A program made the position numbers and the translations under genes. Source: Myxococcaceae bacterium (GTDB lineage: Bacteria; Myxococcota_A; Polyangia; Polyangiales; Ga0077539). Taken from it: 52,895 bases of DNA. The notes beneath the pieces were generated by a model. That model made no database searches, was not told where the DNA came from, and was given only the letters and a program-made list of their open reading frames with translations. The DNA is taken from NCBI GenBank assembly GCA_004297725.1, contig SCUS01000077.1, forward strand, positions 1 through 52,895, given 5' to 3'. Below, in pieces: positions 18,768-25,962 of the stretch. How positions within the stretch are numbered: the first letter of the stretch is position 1; each line of letters begins with the position of its first letter.

Positions 18768-19880
18768 GTGCAGGCGATGAGCGCGCCGGATTGGAAGAGT
18801 CTCTCGCCGCAGGAGCCTGCTCCCAGGGACGGCTACGTCGCGCGTCCCGACTCGGTGTGGGAGCGGGTGTTGAAGCGCTTGGATCAAGGCCTCGCGCCGA
18901 TCGCCATCGTCGGTCCGTCGGGAGCGGGGAAGAGCACCGAGCTGGTAGAGGTGGCTCGAAGGCTCACCCCCCATCGGCTCATCGCACCGTGCCTGCAGGA
19001 TCATGTGCAGAACCCCAGCGTCATGGCGTTCCAGGGAGAGAAGCTCCTCGGCCTCGCTGCCTCGATGCTCATTCACAGATCCCAGGGCGCCTCGCTCGGG
19101 CTTTCGGATTCATTCATCCATCGTTGGGTCGTGCCCGCGCAGCCCGGAGCCTTTGGGGCACTTGCTCCGCTCTTCGCTTCGCCCGCCGATGCGATGCGCG
19201 AGCTGATCGCGGAGCTCAAGACCCAGGGAGGAAACCAACGTCCATTGGTCCTGCTCGACGGACTCGAGCGCCAGGATGACGCCGCGATTCGCAGCAGCCT
19301 CGACGCCTTCCGTCCCTTCCTGACCTCGCTCGATCTCGTCGTGGTTCTCCCGGCGCGATGGAACAGTGACGACGCGTTCGCCGCGGTGCTCGACGGCTAC
19401 CGCATCGAGGCGCTGCGACCGCTGCCCGTGCGCGCCGAGCACGGTCCCTCGTGGCGAGAGGGCCGCGCCTTCCTTGTCCAGATCGTCTGCAAGCGCCTTG
19501 GCATCGCGGCCCCGCCCGAAGCCGCGGTCGCAGTGCTCGATCGCGCTGCGGAGGCCAGCGGCGGCATCCCGCGGGTCTTCCTCCAGCTTGTGCAGGACGC
19601 TGCCTTCTACGCCTCGATCGCGGGTCGCGAGTGGCCCGACGCCGACGATCTGCGTCAGTCGATGCGCGACCAGGTGAGCTCGCTGCGACGACTGCTGCGC
19701 CCGGGTGACCTCGCGACGCTCCAGTCCGCCCGCGGAACCGACGGTCTGGAGGTCGACCTCGAGCGGCGCATCCGCTTCCTGGGGCATGGACTGCTGCTGG
19801 AGTACGGCGAGGCCGAGGAGACCAGGGTGTTCCCGACGCCGCTGCTGGAAGGGCTGCTCGCGCTCCGGGCGGCGGCGTGA
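18768..19880 (+). CDS. P-loop NTPase, first gene of a three-gene cassette
   Basis: A 370-residue ATPase. Walker A is 'GPSGAGKST' (49-57); Walker B is 'PLVLLDGLER' (about 159-168); 'DLVVVLPARW' follows as the probable sensor strand. A C-terminal helical region about 250-350 resembles the winged/helical part of AAA or STAND ATPases. No effector or repeat domain is fused. GTG at 18768 is preferred over ATG 18777 since GGGGAGGG lies 7 bases before it. Codon use is more mixed and GC visibly lower than in the flanking genes. Its stop overlaps the next GTG. Regulatory NTPase of a conflict system is an inference from architecture only. Confidence 0.8.
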   Translation: MQAMSAPDWKSLSPQEPAPRDGYVARPDSVWERVLKRLDQGLAPIAIVGPSGAGKSTELVEVARRLTPHRLIAPCLQDHVQNPSVMAFQGEKLLGLAASMLIHRSQGASLGLSDSFIHRWVVPAQPGAFGALAPLFASPADAMRELIAELKTQGGNQRPLVLLDGLERQDDAAIRSSLDAFRPFLTSLDLVVVLPARWNSDDAFAAVLDGYRIEALRPLPVRAEHGPSWREGRAFLVQIVCKRLGIAAPPEAAVAVLDRAAEASGGIPRVFLQLVQDAAFYASIAGREWPDADDLRQSMRDQVSSLRRLLRPGDLATLQSARGTDGLEVDLERRIRFLGHGLLLEYGEAEETRVFPTPLLEGLLALRAAA

Positions 19881-20452
19881 GTCGCTCCAACGCGGAGCTC
19901 GGTCGCCTCGTCGCCGAGGGACGTCCGCTGGCGGTGGTGTTCTTTCGCTACCTCGATGAGCGCGAGTCGCTCGCCGGGCTGCTCGATCTGCTGCTGCCCG
20001 AGGGAGCCTCGATGCGACGCGTCGACGGTCTCGCTGCGGTGTTCGATCCAGCGACCTTCGACCAGACGCTGGCGGTGTTCTTCCCCGATGCGGCCTCCGA
20101 GGAGGAGGCCGTCGGCGAGCTCGAACGCCGCCGTGACGCGCTCGTCGCCCGTCGCGCGACGGCGGTGCTGTTCTTCCCCGTCGGTGGGGCTGCCGCGCGT
20201 CGACTGGGCGAGACCCCATCGCTCGCGAGCTGGCTGCGAGGTCAGATGTACACCTCGGGCCTCGACGAGCTCGACCCCGACACTGGCGGCGATGAGGACT
20301 TCGAGCGCGCGCGAGCGGCCTTCGAGGCGCGCACCCGGCAGACGCCCGAGGCGTGGTGGGAGGCATGGTCCCGCGGTGCGATCGAGTCGACGCTGGTCAA
20401 TCACCTGCTCGCGGTCGAGGCCGAGCGCCTGTGCATCGAGCCGCTCGCATGA
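19877..20452 (+). CDS. unrecognised protein, second gene of the NTPase cassette
   Basis: A 191-residue soluble protein starting at a GTG within the previous stop. No named domain is recognised. The segment 'ELERRRDALVARRATAVLFF' followed by 'TPSLASWLRGQMYTSGL' recalls, from memory, the 'LNxxRDxL...PlvlWL...APDxWSWRSGxF' block found next to NTPase modules in bacterial STAND-like proteins; here it would be a separate subunit. The first half alternates hydrophobic strands and helices ('RPLAVVFFRYL'). It should form a complex with the NTPase upstream. Confidence in the coding call is high because of the overlapping starts; the function is unknown. Confidence 0.75.
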   Translation: MSRSNAELGRLVAEGRPLAVVFFRYLDERESLAGLLDLLLPEGASMRRVDGLAAVFDPATFDQTLAVFFPDAASEEEAVGELERRRDALVARRATAVLFFPVGGAAARRLGETPSLASWLRGQMYTSGLDELDPDTGGDEDFERARAAFEARTRQTPEAWWEAWSRGAIESTLVNHLLAVEAERLCIEPLA

Positions 20453-21024
20453 GCCGTTGGACGAGCCTTCGTGAAGAGATCGAACGCGCGCGAAGAGATC
20501 AGCCGCGCTACGACGTCGCGCGGGTCACCGCGGTCATCAAGCGCCTTGGTGACGCGCGCCGTTGCAGTCCGATGGCGACCTACTGGTTTGGTAGTGATCG
20601 CGGCCCTGAAAGGTCACTGATCCACTCGTGGACGTCGCACTCCGACGCTCGGGACGGTCGCGGCCACCCAGCGATTCGTCTACGGAACCTCTCGCAGCTG
20701 ATCGACTGGGATGGGCTCGTTGACGGTCTCAGTGGGCCAGTGCTGTCCTATCGAGCCGTCCTCGACAGGTCGGATCACGTGCGGAGCTTCAGCGTCGGAA
20801 TCACTGGTCATCAAGTCTCGTTGGCTCGCTGGTACGCCCGCGTGGAGCTCACCGAGAAACCCGAGGGCCAGGGCGACTGCGGCCACCCGCTGCTCCACGC
20901 GCACATCGGCGACGACCCCGACGCCGCGCTCTCGCCGCGCGCTCCGCTCCCGTGGATGCTGCCGCACGAGGCGCTGGAGTGGCTCCTCGCGACGGTCGAC
21001 TCCGCGCTCGAACCCGCGCCGTAG
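20449..21024 (+). CDS. unrecognised protein, third gene of the NTPase cassette
   Basis: A 191-residue protein whose ATG overlaps the preceding TGA. It has no signal peptide or membrane helix. A short helical N-terminus is followed by a mixed region and a C-terminal block 'CGHPLLHAHIGDDPD' then 'LPWMLPHEALEWLLATVDSA'. The histidine pair and the Pro/Trp-rich helix look like a conserved small-domain signature; a metal or catalytic site is possible. I cannot assign a family. The gene has the lowest GC of the cassette ('ACTGGTTTGGTAGTGATCG' near 20582), in line with acquired DNA. It ends 10 bp from a convergent gene. Confidence 0.72.
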   Translation: MSRWTSLREEIERARRDQPRYDVARVTAVIKRLGDARRCSPMATYWFGSDRGPERSLIHSWTSHSDARDGRGHPAIRLRNLSQLIDWDGLVDGLSGPVLSYRAVLDRSDHVRSFSVGITGHQVSLARWYARVELTEKPEGQGDCGHPLLHAHIGDDPDAALSPRAPLPWMLPHEALEWLLATVDSALEPAP

Positions 21025-21033
21025 CCACCGTGC

Positions 21034-22359
21034 TCACCCCGGCGCGACGCACCGGAACGACGCGGTCCACACCTGCGTGAGTGTCGGCGGAGAGATCGCG
21101 CCGAACACCGCCACGAAGCCCTGCGATGTCCCTCGCAGGAAGACGTTGCGCACGAAGCGCTCGGTGTCCACGTCGGTCGTGGCTCCCGGTCGCAGCGTCG
21201 CGGGGTCGAGCGTCGTCAGGCGTAGCCCGCCTGCCCCCTCCTCGCCGTCGGTGAACTGCCACACGACGCCGGGCACACCCTGGGAGGCCGCGAGGCCGAA
21301 CTCCGGCTGGCGCCCCCGCGGGCCCGGCGCTCGCGCGATGGTCGTCGGCGCGACCCGGACGGCACCGTCGAGGCTGGTACGCGCCACGACGAGCTCCACG
21401 CTGACGGCCGCGGTCTCGCTCCACGCGACCAGCGCAGCGTCGCCGTCCGGGGCCAGCCGGAGGTTGCCGATGGATCGGTTCACGCGCACGGGGGAGAGCG
21501 CGGTGGCCGGGGAGAGCGGGCGACCCCGCACGTCGAAGCGCCGCACGACGATCTGGGCGTCGGTGCCCGACGTGGAGGTCGCGATCCACGCGTAGAGGAA
21601 GCTCCCGTCGTCGGCGGCGAGGCGAGCGGTCGACCGCACGATCGGGTCGTCAGGCGTAAGCAGGACCGCCGCCGTCTCGACCCCGCTCGGGGTGACGACG
21701 TGGAGACGGCTGTCCCTCATGCCGGCGATCGAGCTGCCGGTCAGGTAGGTCCAGCCGTCGCGGTGCCGCACGACGCTGGAGCAGTTGAAGCCCTCCGAGG
21801 GCGGCTGCGCGCGGTCGACCTGCACGCTCTCGCCGACGGGGCGGGCGTTGTCGTCGAGGCGCACGACCCGACAGCCGAGGCCCTCGGTCCATGACATCGC
21901 GGCGTGCTCGCGGGTGACCGGGTTGGTCCAGAGCGAGAACGCACCGTAGCTGGTGAGCGCACCCGGCGAGGGGAGCACCTCCACGGCGGGCGCGACGGGC
22001 CGGCCGAGCGCGTCGGTCACCCGCACGAAGCGCCCCTGATTGCCCGGCGGATCGGGGTTGCTGCTCTGGAGGCCGACCCACAGCCGATCGTCGAGCACGC
22101 GCACCGCGAGGGGGCTGCGGTCGCGGTCTCCCGCAGTGATCGCCAGGGGCGCGGTGGCGGTCCAGACGCAGGGCGGGCGCGGCGGCGCATCGACGGGGGC
22201 GCCTGCATCGATGGGTCGCGAGGCGTCCTCGGGTCGCGCCACATCGACCGCCGCCACATCAGGAACGACGCTCGCGTCGCTCGTCGCCACAAGGAGCTCG
22301 GTGCGCGCGCCGCACGCCGCGAGCGATCCGAGGAGGAGCAGTGGGTTGAGTCCGCGCAT
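21034..22359 (-). CDS. predicted lipoprotein, beta-propeller-like
   Basis: A 441-residue lipoprotein (start at 22359: MRGLNPLLLLGSLAACGART, lipobox Cys 16) followed by an Ala/Asp/Pro linker. The mature region is rich in short strands with repeating elements such as 'VRVLDDRLWVGLQS', 'RLAADDGSFLYAWI', 'RLAPDGDAALVAWS' and 'GLAASQGVPGVVWQF', spaced about 50-70 residues, which suggests a beta-propeller. An upstream in-frame start at 22422 would add an unlikely N-terminus before the signal peptide. Its role is unknown; similar lipoproteins are frequent in Polyangia. Confidence 0.72.
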   Translation of the reverse strand: MRGLNPLLLLGSLAACGARTELLVATSDASVVPDVAAVDVARPEDASRPIDAGAPVDAPPRPPCVWTATAPLAITAGDRDRSPLAVRVLDDRLWVGLQSSNPDPPGNQGRFVRVTDALGRPVAPAVEVLPSPGALTSYGAFSLWTNPVTREHAAMSWTEGLGCRVVRLDDNARPVGESVQVDRAQPPSEGFNCSSVVRHRDGWTYLTGSSIAGMRDSRLHVVTPSGVETAAVLLTPDDPIVRSTARLAADDGSFLYAWIATSTSGTDAQIVVRRFDVRGRPLSPATALSPVRVNRSIGNLRLAPDGDAALVAWSETAAVSVELVVARTSLDGAVRVAPTTIARAPGPRGRQPEFGLAASQGVPGVVWQFTDGEEGAGGLRLTTLDPATLRPGATTDVDTERFVRNVFLRGTSQGFVAVFGAISPPTLTQVWTASFRCVAPG

Positions 22360-22427
22360 GGGCCGCGGAGGGTACCCGAGCGCGAGGCGCCACCAGGCGA
22401 CTGCCCGTGCTAACAAGCTCATCCAAC

Positions 22428-22949
22428 ATGGAAAACGGCATCGGGCTGCTCATGGGAATCGCGCTGCTCATGGCGGTGGTCTCGTGGATCAACCGCCGGC
22501 ACGACCGCCAGAGGGCCGCTACCGGCCCGACGCCCGACGAGCGCGTCGAGGCCGCCTGGGAGGGCTTCGGCTTCGGCGACGACCCGGCCGCCACGCGCAC
22601 CGCGCTCGACGCGCTCCTCGACGACATCGACCCGGCCTCGCTGCGGCGCAAGAGTTCCATCGTCTCGCTGGCGGTGATGGCCGCGCGCACCGAGCGCTAC
22701 GACGCGCTCCCGGCGCTCGCCGAGCAGGCCCGCTCGCTCGACGGCGGCTGCGGAGAGACCGCGGCGCTGGCGGTGCTGGCCGAGGCCTGCGCGGGAGACC
22801 CGCAGCGCGCCCGGGAGATGTACATCGCGTCGCAGTCGGCCATGGCGGGCTGCGGCTCGTGCGGCACCCAAGGGCCCGGCCGCTACCTGATGCAGGAGGT
22901 GGCCCTCATGGTCGATGCCATGGATGCCCACGCCCCCGTCGTGCACTGA
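22428..22949 (+). CDS. small membrane-anchored hypothetical protein
   Basis: A 173-residue protein with one N-terminal membrane helix (MENGIGLLMGIALLMAVVSW) and a mostly helical soluble part resembling TPR-like antiparallel helices ('ERYDALPALAEQARSL', 'TAALAVLAEACAGDPQRARE'). Near the C-terminus 'GCGSCGTQGPG' is a Cys pair that could bind a metal or form a disulfide. No family is recognised. It is divergent from the lipoprotein at 22359, sharing a 68-bp gap. Confidence 0.65.
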   Translation: MENGIGLLMGIALLMAVVSWINRRHDRQRAATGPTPDERVEAAWEGFGFGDDPAATRTALDALLDDIDPASLRRKSSIVSLAVMAARTERYDALPALAEQARSLDGGCGETAALAVLAEACAGDPQRAREMYIASQSAMAGCGSCGTQGPGRYLMQEVALMVDAMDAHAPVVH

Positions 22950-23012
22950 CCGCCGCGCCCGCCGCTCCTGAGATTTGGAGTACGACCGGAGCCCAAGGTT
23001 GGGGGAGCGACT

Positions 23013-23169
23013 GACCACGTGAGCCCAATGCGGCCTCGCCCGGAGGGGAGCGACCCACCAGGCCCTCCCAATGCGGGCTCGATGACGTCGCTCGTCGCGA
23101 CGAAGACGCCCCAGGCTGCCGTGGTCGGTCTCTCCCCTCCGGGCGAGGCCGCATTGGGCTCACGTGGTC
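23013..23169. repeat. inverted repeat, part of composite element copy 2
   Basis: Bases 23013-23054 are the reverse complement of 23128-23169 with one mismatch over 42 bp. The arm holds the same 'GCCTCGCCCGGAGGGGA' segment as copy 1 (113-370). The segment 'GGTCGGTCTCTCCCCTCC' then occurs again directly after the right arm (about 23167-23184), so part of the arm is also tandemly duplicated. The spacer contains 'CGCGACGAAGACGC' as in copy 1. The region 22950-23431 has no gene I can support. Confidence 0.85.
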
Positions 23170-23256
23170 GGTCTCTCCCCTCCGGGCGAGGCCGCGCTGG
23201 GAGTGCCTGGTCGGTCGCTCCCCCGCCCTTACGGGCTGGGGTCTGGCTCGGGTCGC

Positions 23257-23400
23257 TGACGGCCTCGCGGTCGTACCGGGGACTCCTCGCTGACGGCCTC
23301 GCGGTCGTACCGGGGACTCCTCGCTGACGGCCTCGCGGTCGTACCGGGGACTCCTCGCTGACCGCCTCGCAGTCGTACCGGGGAAGCGGTCACTCCTCGC
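23257..23400. repeat. 34-bp tandem repeats, composite element copy 2
   Basis: Four units start at 23257, 23291, 23325 and 23359 with an exact 34-bp period, each beginning 'TGAC(G/C)GCCTCGC' and containing 'GTCGTACCGGGGA'. The first three are almost identical. They are homologous to the units at 389-556 but have 'GGGGACTCCTCGC' instead of the palindromic centre. As in copy 1, the array is preceded by 'GGTCTGGCTCGGGT' and an inverted repeat, and lies just before the 3' end of a leftward gene (23432). The order and orientation of parts is conserved. Confidence 0.85.
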
Positions 23401-23431
23401 CGCCGCGCTCGTACTCCGCTCTCCCCGCCCC

Positions 23432-24577
23432 TCAGTACCCTTCGAGCTTGCTGATGATCTCGTTCATGATCTCGCGGGTGCCGCCGCCGATGGGGTACAG
23501 CCGCGCGTCGCGGTACAGCCGCTCCACCAGGTAGCCGCGCATGTACCCGTAGCCGCCGTGGATCTGCACCGCCGCGTCGCAGACCTCGCTGCACATGTCC
23601 GTCGCGACGTTCTTCGCCATCGCCGCCAGACCCGTCGCGGCCATGTCGCCCGCCACCACCCGCGTCACCACCTCGCCCGTCAGCGCCCTCGCCGCCGCGA
23701 TGCGCGTCGCCATCTCCGCCAGCTTGTGCCGCGTCACCTGGAAGCCGCTCAGCGCCTTGCCGAAGGCCATGCGCTCCCGGGCGTAGGCCACCGACTCCCG
23801 GTACGCCAGCTCCGCGATCGCCACGCACTGCGCCGCCAGGTACACCCGCTCGGTCGCGAAGTTCTGCATGATCGTCACGAAGCCCTGGTCGACCTCGCCC
23901 AGCACGTTGCCCACGGGCACCCGACAGTCCTCGAAGTGCAGCTCCGCGGTGTCCGAGGCCCACCAGCCCATCTTCTTCAGCTTACGCCCCACGGTAAACC
24001 CGGGCGTGCCCTTCTCCACCACCACCAGCGACACCCCGCCGTGCCCCGGACCCCCGGTGCGCACCGCCACGGTCACCAGGTCGGCCCTCGTCCCCGAGGT
24101 GATGAAGGTCTTGCTGCCGTTGATCACCAGCTCGTCGCCGTCGCGCACGGCGCGCGTCTGGAGCCTGGCCACGTCGCTCCCGCCGCCGGGCTCGGTGATC
24201 GCCAGCGCCGACACCCACTCGCCGCGCAGCACCCTCGGAATCCACCGCTGCTTCTGCTCCTCCGTGCCCGCCCGAAGGATGGGAGGCAGCGCGATGCCGT
24301 GGCTCCCGAGGCCCACCGTGGTGCCCACCGAGCGACCCGCCAGCACCATCGCCTCGCTGGCCACCACCACGTGCGACAGGTCTCCGCCAGAGCCCCCGTA
24401 GGCCTCCGGGTAGCCGATGCCCAGCACCCCCGCCGCGGCGGTGCGCCCGTAGAGCGAGAGCGGAAACTCCTCGGCCTCCTCCCAGGCGTCCGCGTGGGGC
24501 GCGATCTCCGCCGCCGCGAAGCGCTCGACCTGTGACCGCAGCGCCGCGTGCTCGTCGTTCTCGAAGAGGTAGGTCAT
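23432..24577 (-). CDS. acyl-CoA dehydrogenase
   Basis: A 381-residue FAD-dependent acyl-CoA dehydrogenase catalysing alpha,beta-desaturation of an acyl-CoA and passing electrons to ETF. Motifs include 'ALAITEPGGGSDVARLQTRA' (FAD/substrate loop), 'INGSKTFITSGTRADL', 'RMAFGKALSGFQVTRHKLAE' and 'QIHGGYGYMRGYLVERLYRD'. The C-terminal 'YPIGGGTREIMNEII' lacks the Glu used in medium-chain enzymes ('YEGTxEI'); the Glu in 'NFATERVYLA' sits where long-chain and isovaleryl-CoA enzymes place the catalytic base. Chain-length specificity cannot be told. It is divergent from the AllG/AllF-like operon, with 125 bp between them. Confidence 0.93.
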   Translation of the reverse strand: MTYLFENDEHAALRSQVERFAAAEIAPHADAWEEAEEFPLSLYGRTAAAGVLGIGYPEAYGGSGGDLSHVVVASEAMVLAGRSVGTTVGLGSHGIALPPILRAGTEEQKQRWIPRVLRGEWVSALAITEPGGGSDVARLQTRAVRDGDELVINGSKTFITSGTRADLVTVAVRTGGPGHGGVSLVVVEKGTPGFTVGRKLKKMGWWASDTAELHFEDCRVPVGNVLGEVDQGFVTIMQNFATERVYLAAQCVAIAELAYRESVAYARERMAFGKALSGFQVTRHKLAEMATRIAAARALTGEVVTRVVAGDMAATGLAAMAKNVATDMCSEVCDAAVQIHGGYGYMRGYLVERLYRDARLYPIGGGTREIMNEIISKLEGY

Positions 24578-24702
24578 GGCCGCGGAAGCCTAACACCACG
24601 AAGGTCCTTCGCGATCCCGGCGCGGGTTCGGGTACCATCGCCCCGCACTCCCCTCTCCGCGTTTACAAGGACCGGTATGTTCCTCACCCCCGCCGCCGCC
24701 CG

Positions 24703-25962
24703 ATGAGGCTCGCCGAACGCATCGACCACGCCAACGCCGAGGTCGCGCGGAGGCTCACCGCGAGCCGCGCGCGCTGGGTCGACGTGCGCCCGCTGCGAGA
24801 CGTGGTGCTCGACCTCGGCGCCTACGAGCTCACGCACAGCGGCCCTCCGCTGCTCTGGCGGGAGATGGGCGGCGCCCAGCGCGGCGCGGTGATCGCCGCG
24901 GTGCTCTTCGAGGGCTGGGCCAGCACCCCCTCCGAGGCGCGGGGGATGCTCGACCGCGCGGAGGTCACGCTGCGCCCCAACCACCACGCGGGCGGCGTCG
25001 GGGCGAGCACCGGCGTGGGCTCCCCCACCACCCCGGTGTGCGTGCTGGAGGAGCGCGGCGTGAGCGACCGGCAGGGCGCGCAGTCGTGGGCGCTGCTCGA
25101 GCTTCCCGGCGCGAACCCCGGGGCCCACGACGCGGAGTCCCTCGCGGGCCGCCGCCGCTGGCGAGACGGCTTCACCCCGGCGCTGGCGAAGGCGCTCTCG
25201 GCGGCGGGCGGGGTCGACGTCGACGCCGTCGTCGCGAGGGCGCTGCACATGGGCGACGAGATGGTGCACCGCACCGGCGCGGCCACGGCGCTGACGGTGG
25301 CGGCGCTGGCCCCGACGCTGGCCCGCGCCGGCCTCGGCGGGGCGGAGCTCGCCGCGGGGCTCGACGCGCTGCTGGAGGGCGAAGGCTTCTTCGGCGCGCT
25401 GGCGCTGGCCGCGGCCAAGCTGGCCTGCGACGGGGTGAGGTCCGTGGATGACAGCACCGTGGTCACGGCGATGAGCCGCAACGGGGCGCGCTGCGGGGTG
25501 CGCCTCGCGGGCACCGGAGACAAGTGGTTCACGGCGACGGCGCCGACGGTGAAGGGCCTGCTGCTCGACGGCTACGACGAAGACGACGCGGGCCGCGACC
25601 TCGGCGACTCGGCCATCGCCGAGACCGCGGGCCTCGGGGCCTTCGTGCTGGCGGGCGCCCCGGCCCTGCACGCCCGCCTCGGCACCCGCAGCGCCGACGG
25701 GCTCAGGGTCACCCGGGACATGGGCGAGGTCACCGTCGCGAGGCACCCGAGGTACACGCTCCCGGCGCTGGAGTTCGCGGGCGCCCCGGTGGGCATCGAC
25801 GCGCGGAGGGTCGTCGACACGGGCATCCTCCCGGTGATCGGCGCCGCCATCGTGCACCGCGAGCCCGGGCGCGGGGCCATCGGGGCGGGGCTCGCGCGCG
25901 TCCCGATGGGGTGCTTCACCGCGGCGATCGAGCAGTTCGCCGAAGACCGGGGGATCCGATGA
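24703..25962 (+). CDS. DUF1116 protein, AllG/YlbE-like (oxamate carbamoyltransferase subunit family)
   Basis: A 419-residue cytosolic protein matching E. coli YlbE (AllG) along its length: 'HSGPPLLWREMGGAQRGAV', 'AVLFEGWAS', 'LRPNHHAGGVGASTGVGSPT', 'HMGDEMVHRTGAA', 'VVTAMSRNGARCGVRLAGTG' and 'IGAGLARVPMGCF'. In E. coli AllF, AllG and AllH together form oxamate carbamoyltransferase of allantoin degradation. Here AllG and AllF (FdrA) are adjacent, but no DUF2877 (AllH) or carbamate kinase gene follows, so the reaction may differ. The ATG at 24703 begins the conserved N-terminus, and the stop overlaps the next ATG. Confidence 0.9.
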   Translation: MRLAERIDHANAEVARRLTASRARWVDVRPLRDVVLDLGAYELTHSGPPLLWREMGGAQRGAVIAAVLFEGWASTPSEARGMLDRAEVTLRPNHHAGGVGASTGVGSPTTPVCVLEERGVSDRQGAQSWALLELPGANPGAHDAESLAGRRRWRDGFTPALAKALSAAGGVDVDAVVARALHMGDEMVHRTGAATALTVAALAPTLARAGLGGAELAAGLDALLEGEGFFGALALAAAKLACDGVRSVDDSTVVTAMSRNGARCGVRLAGTGDKWFTATAPTVKGLLLDGYDEDDAGRDLGDSAIAETAGLGAFVLAGAPALHARLGTRSADGLRVTRDMGEVTVARHPRYTLPALEFAGAPVGIDARRVVDTGILPVIGAAIVHREPGRGAIGAGLARVPMGCFTAAIEQFAEDRGIR

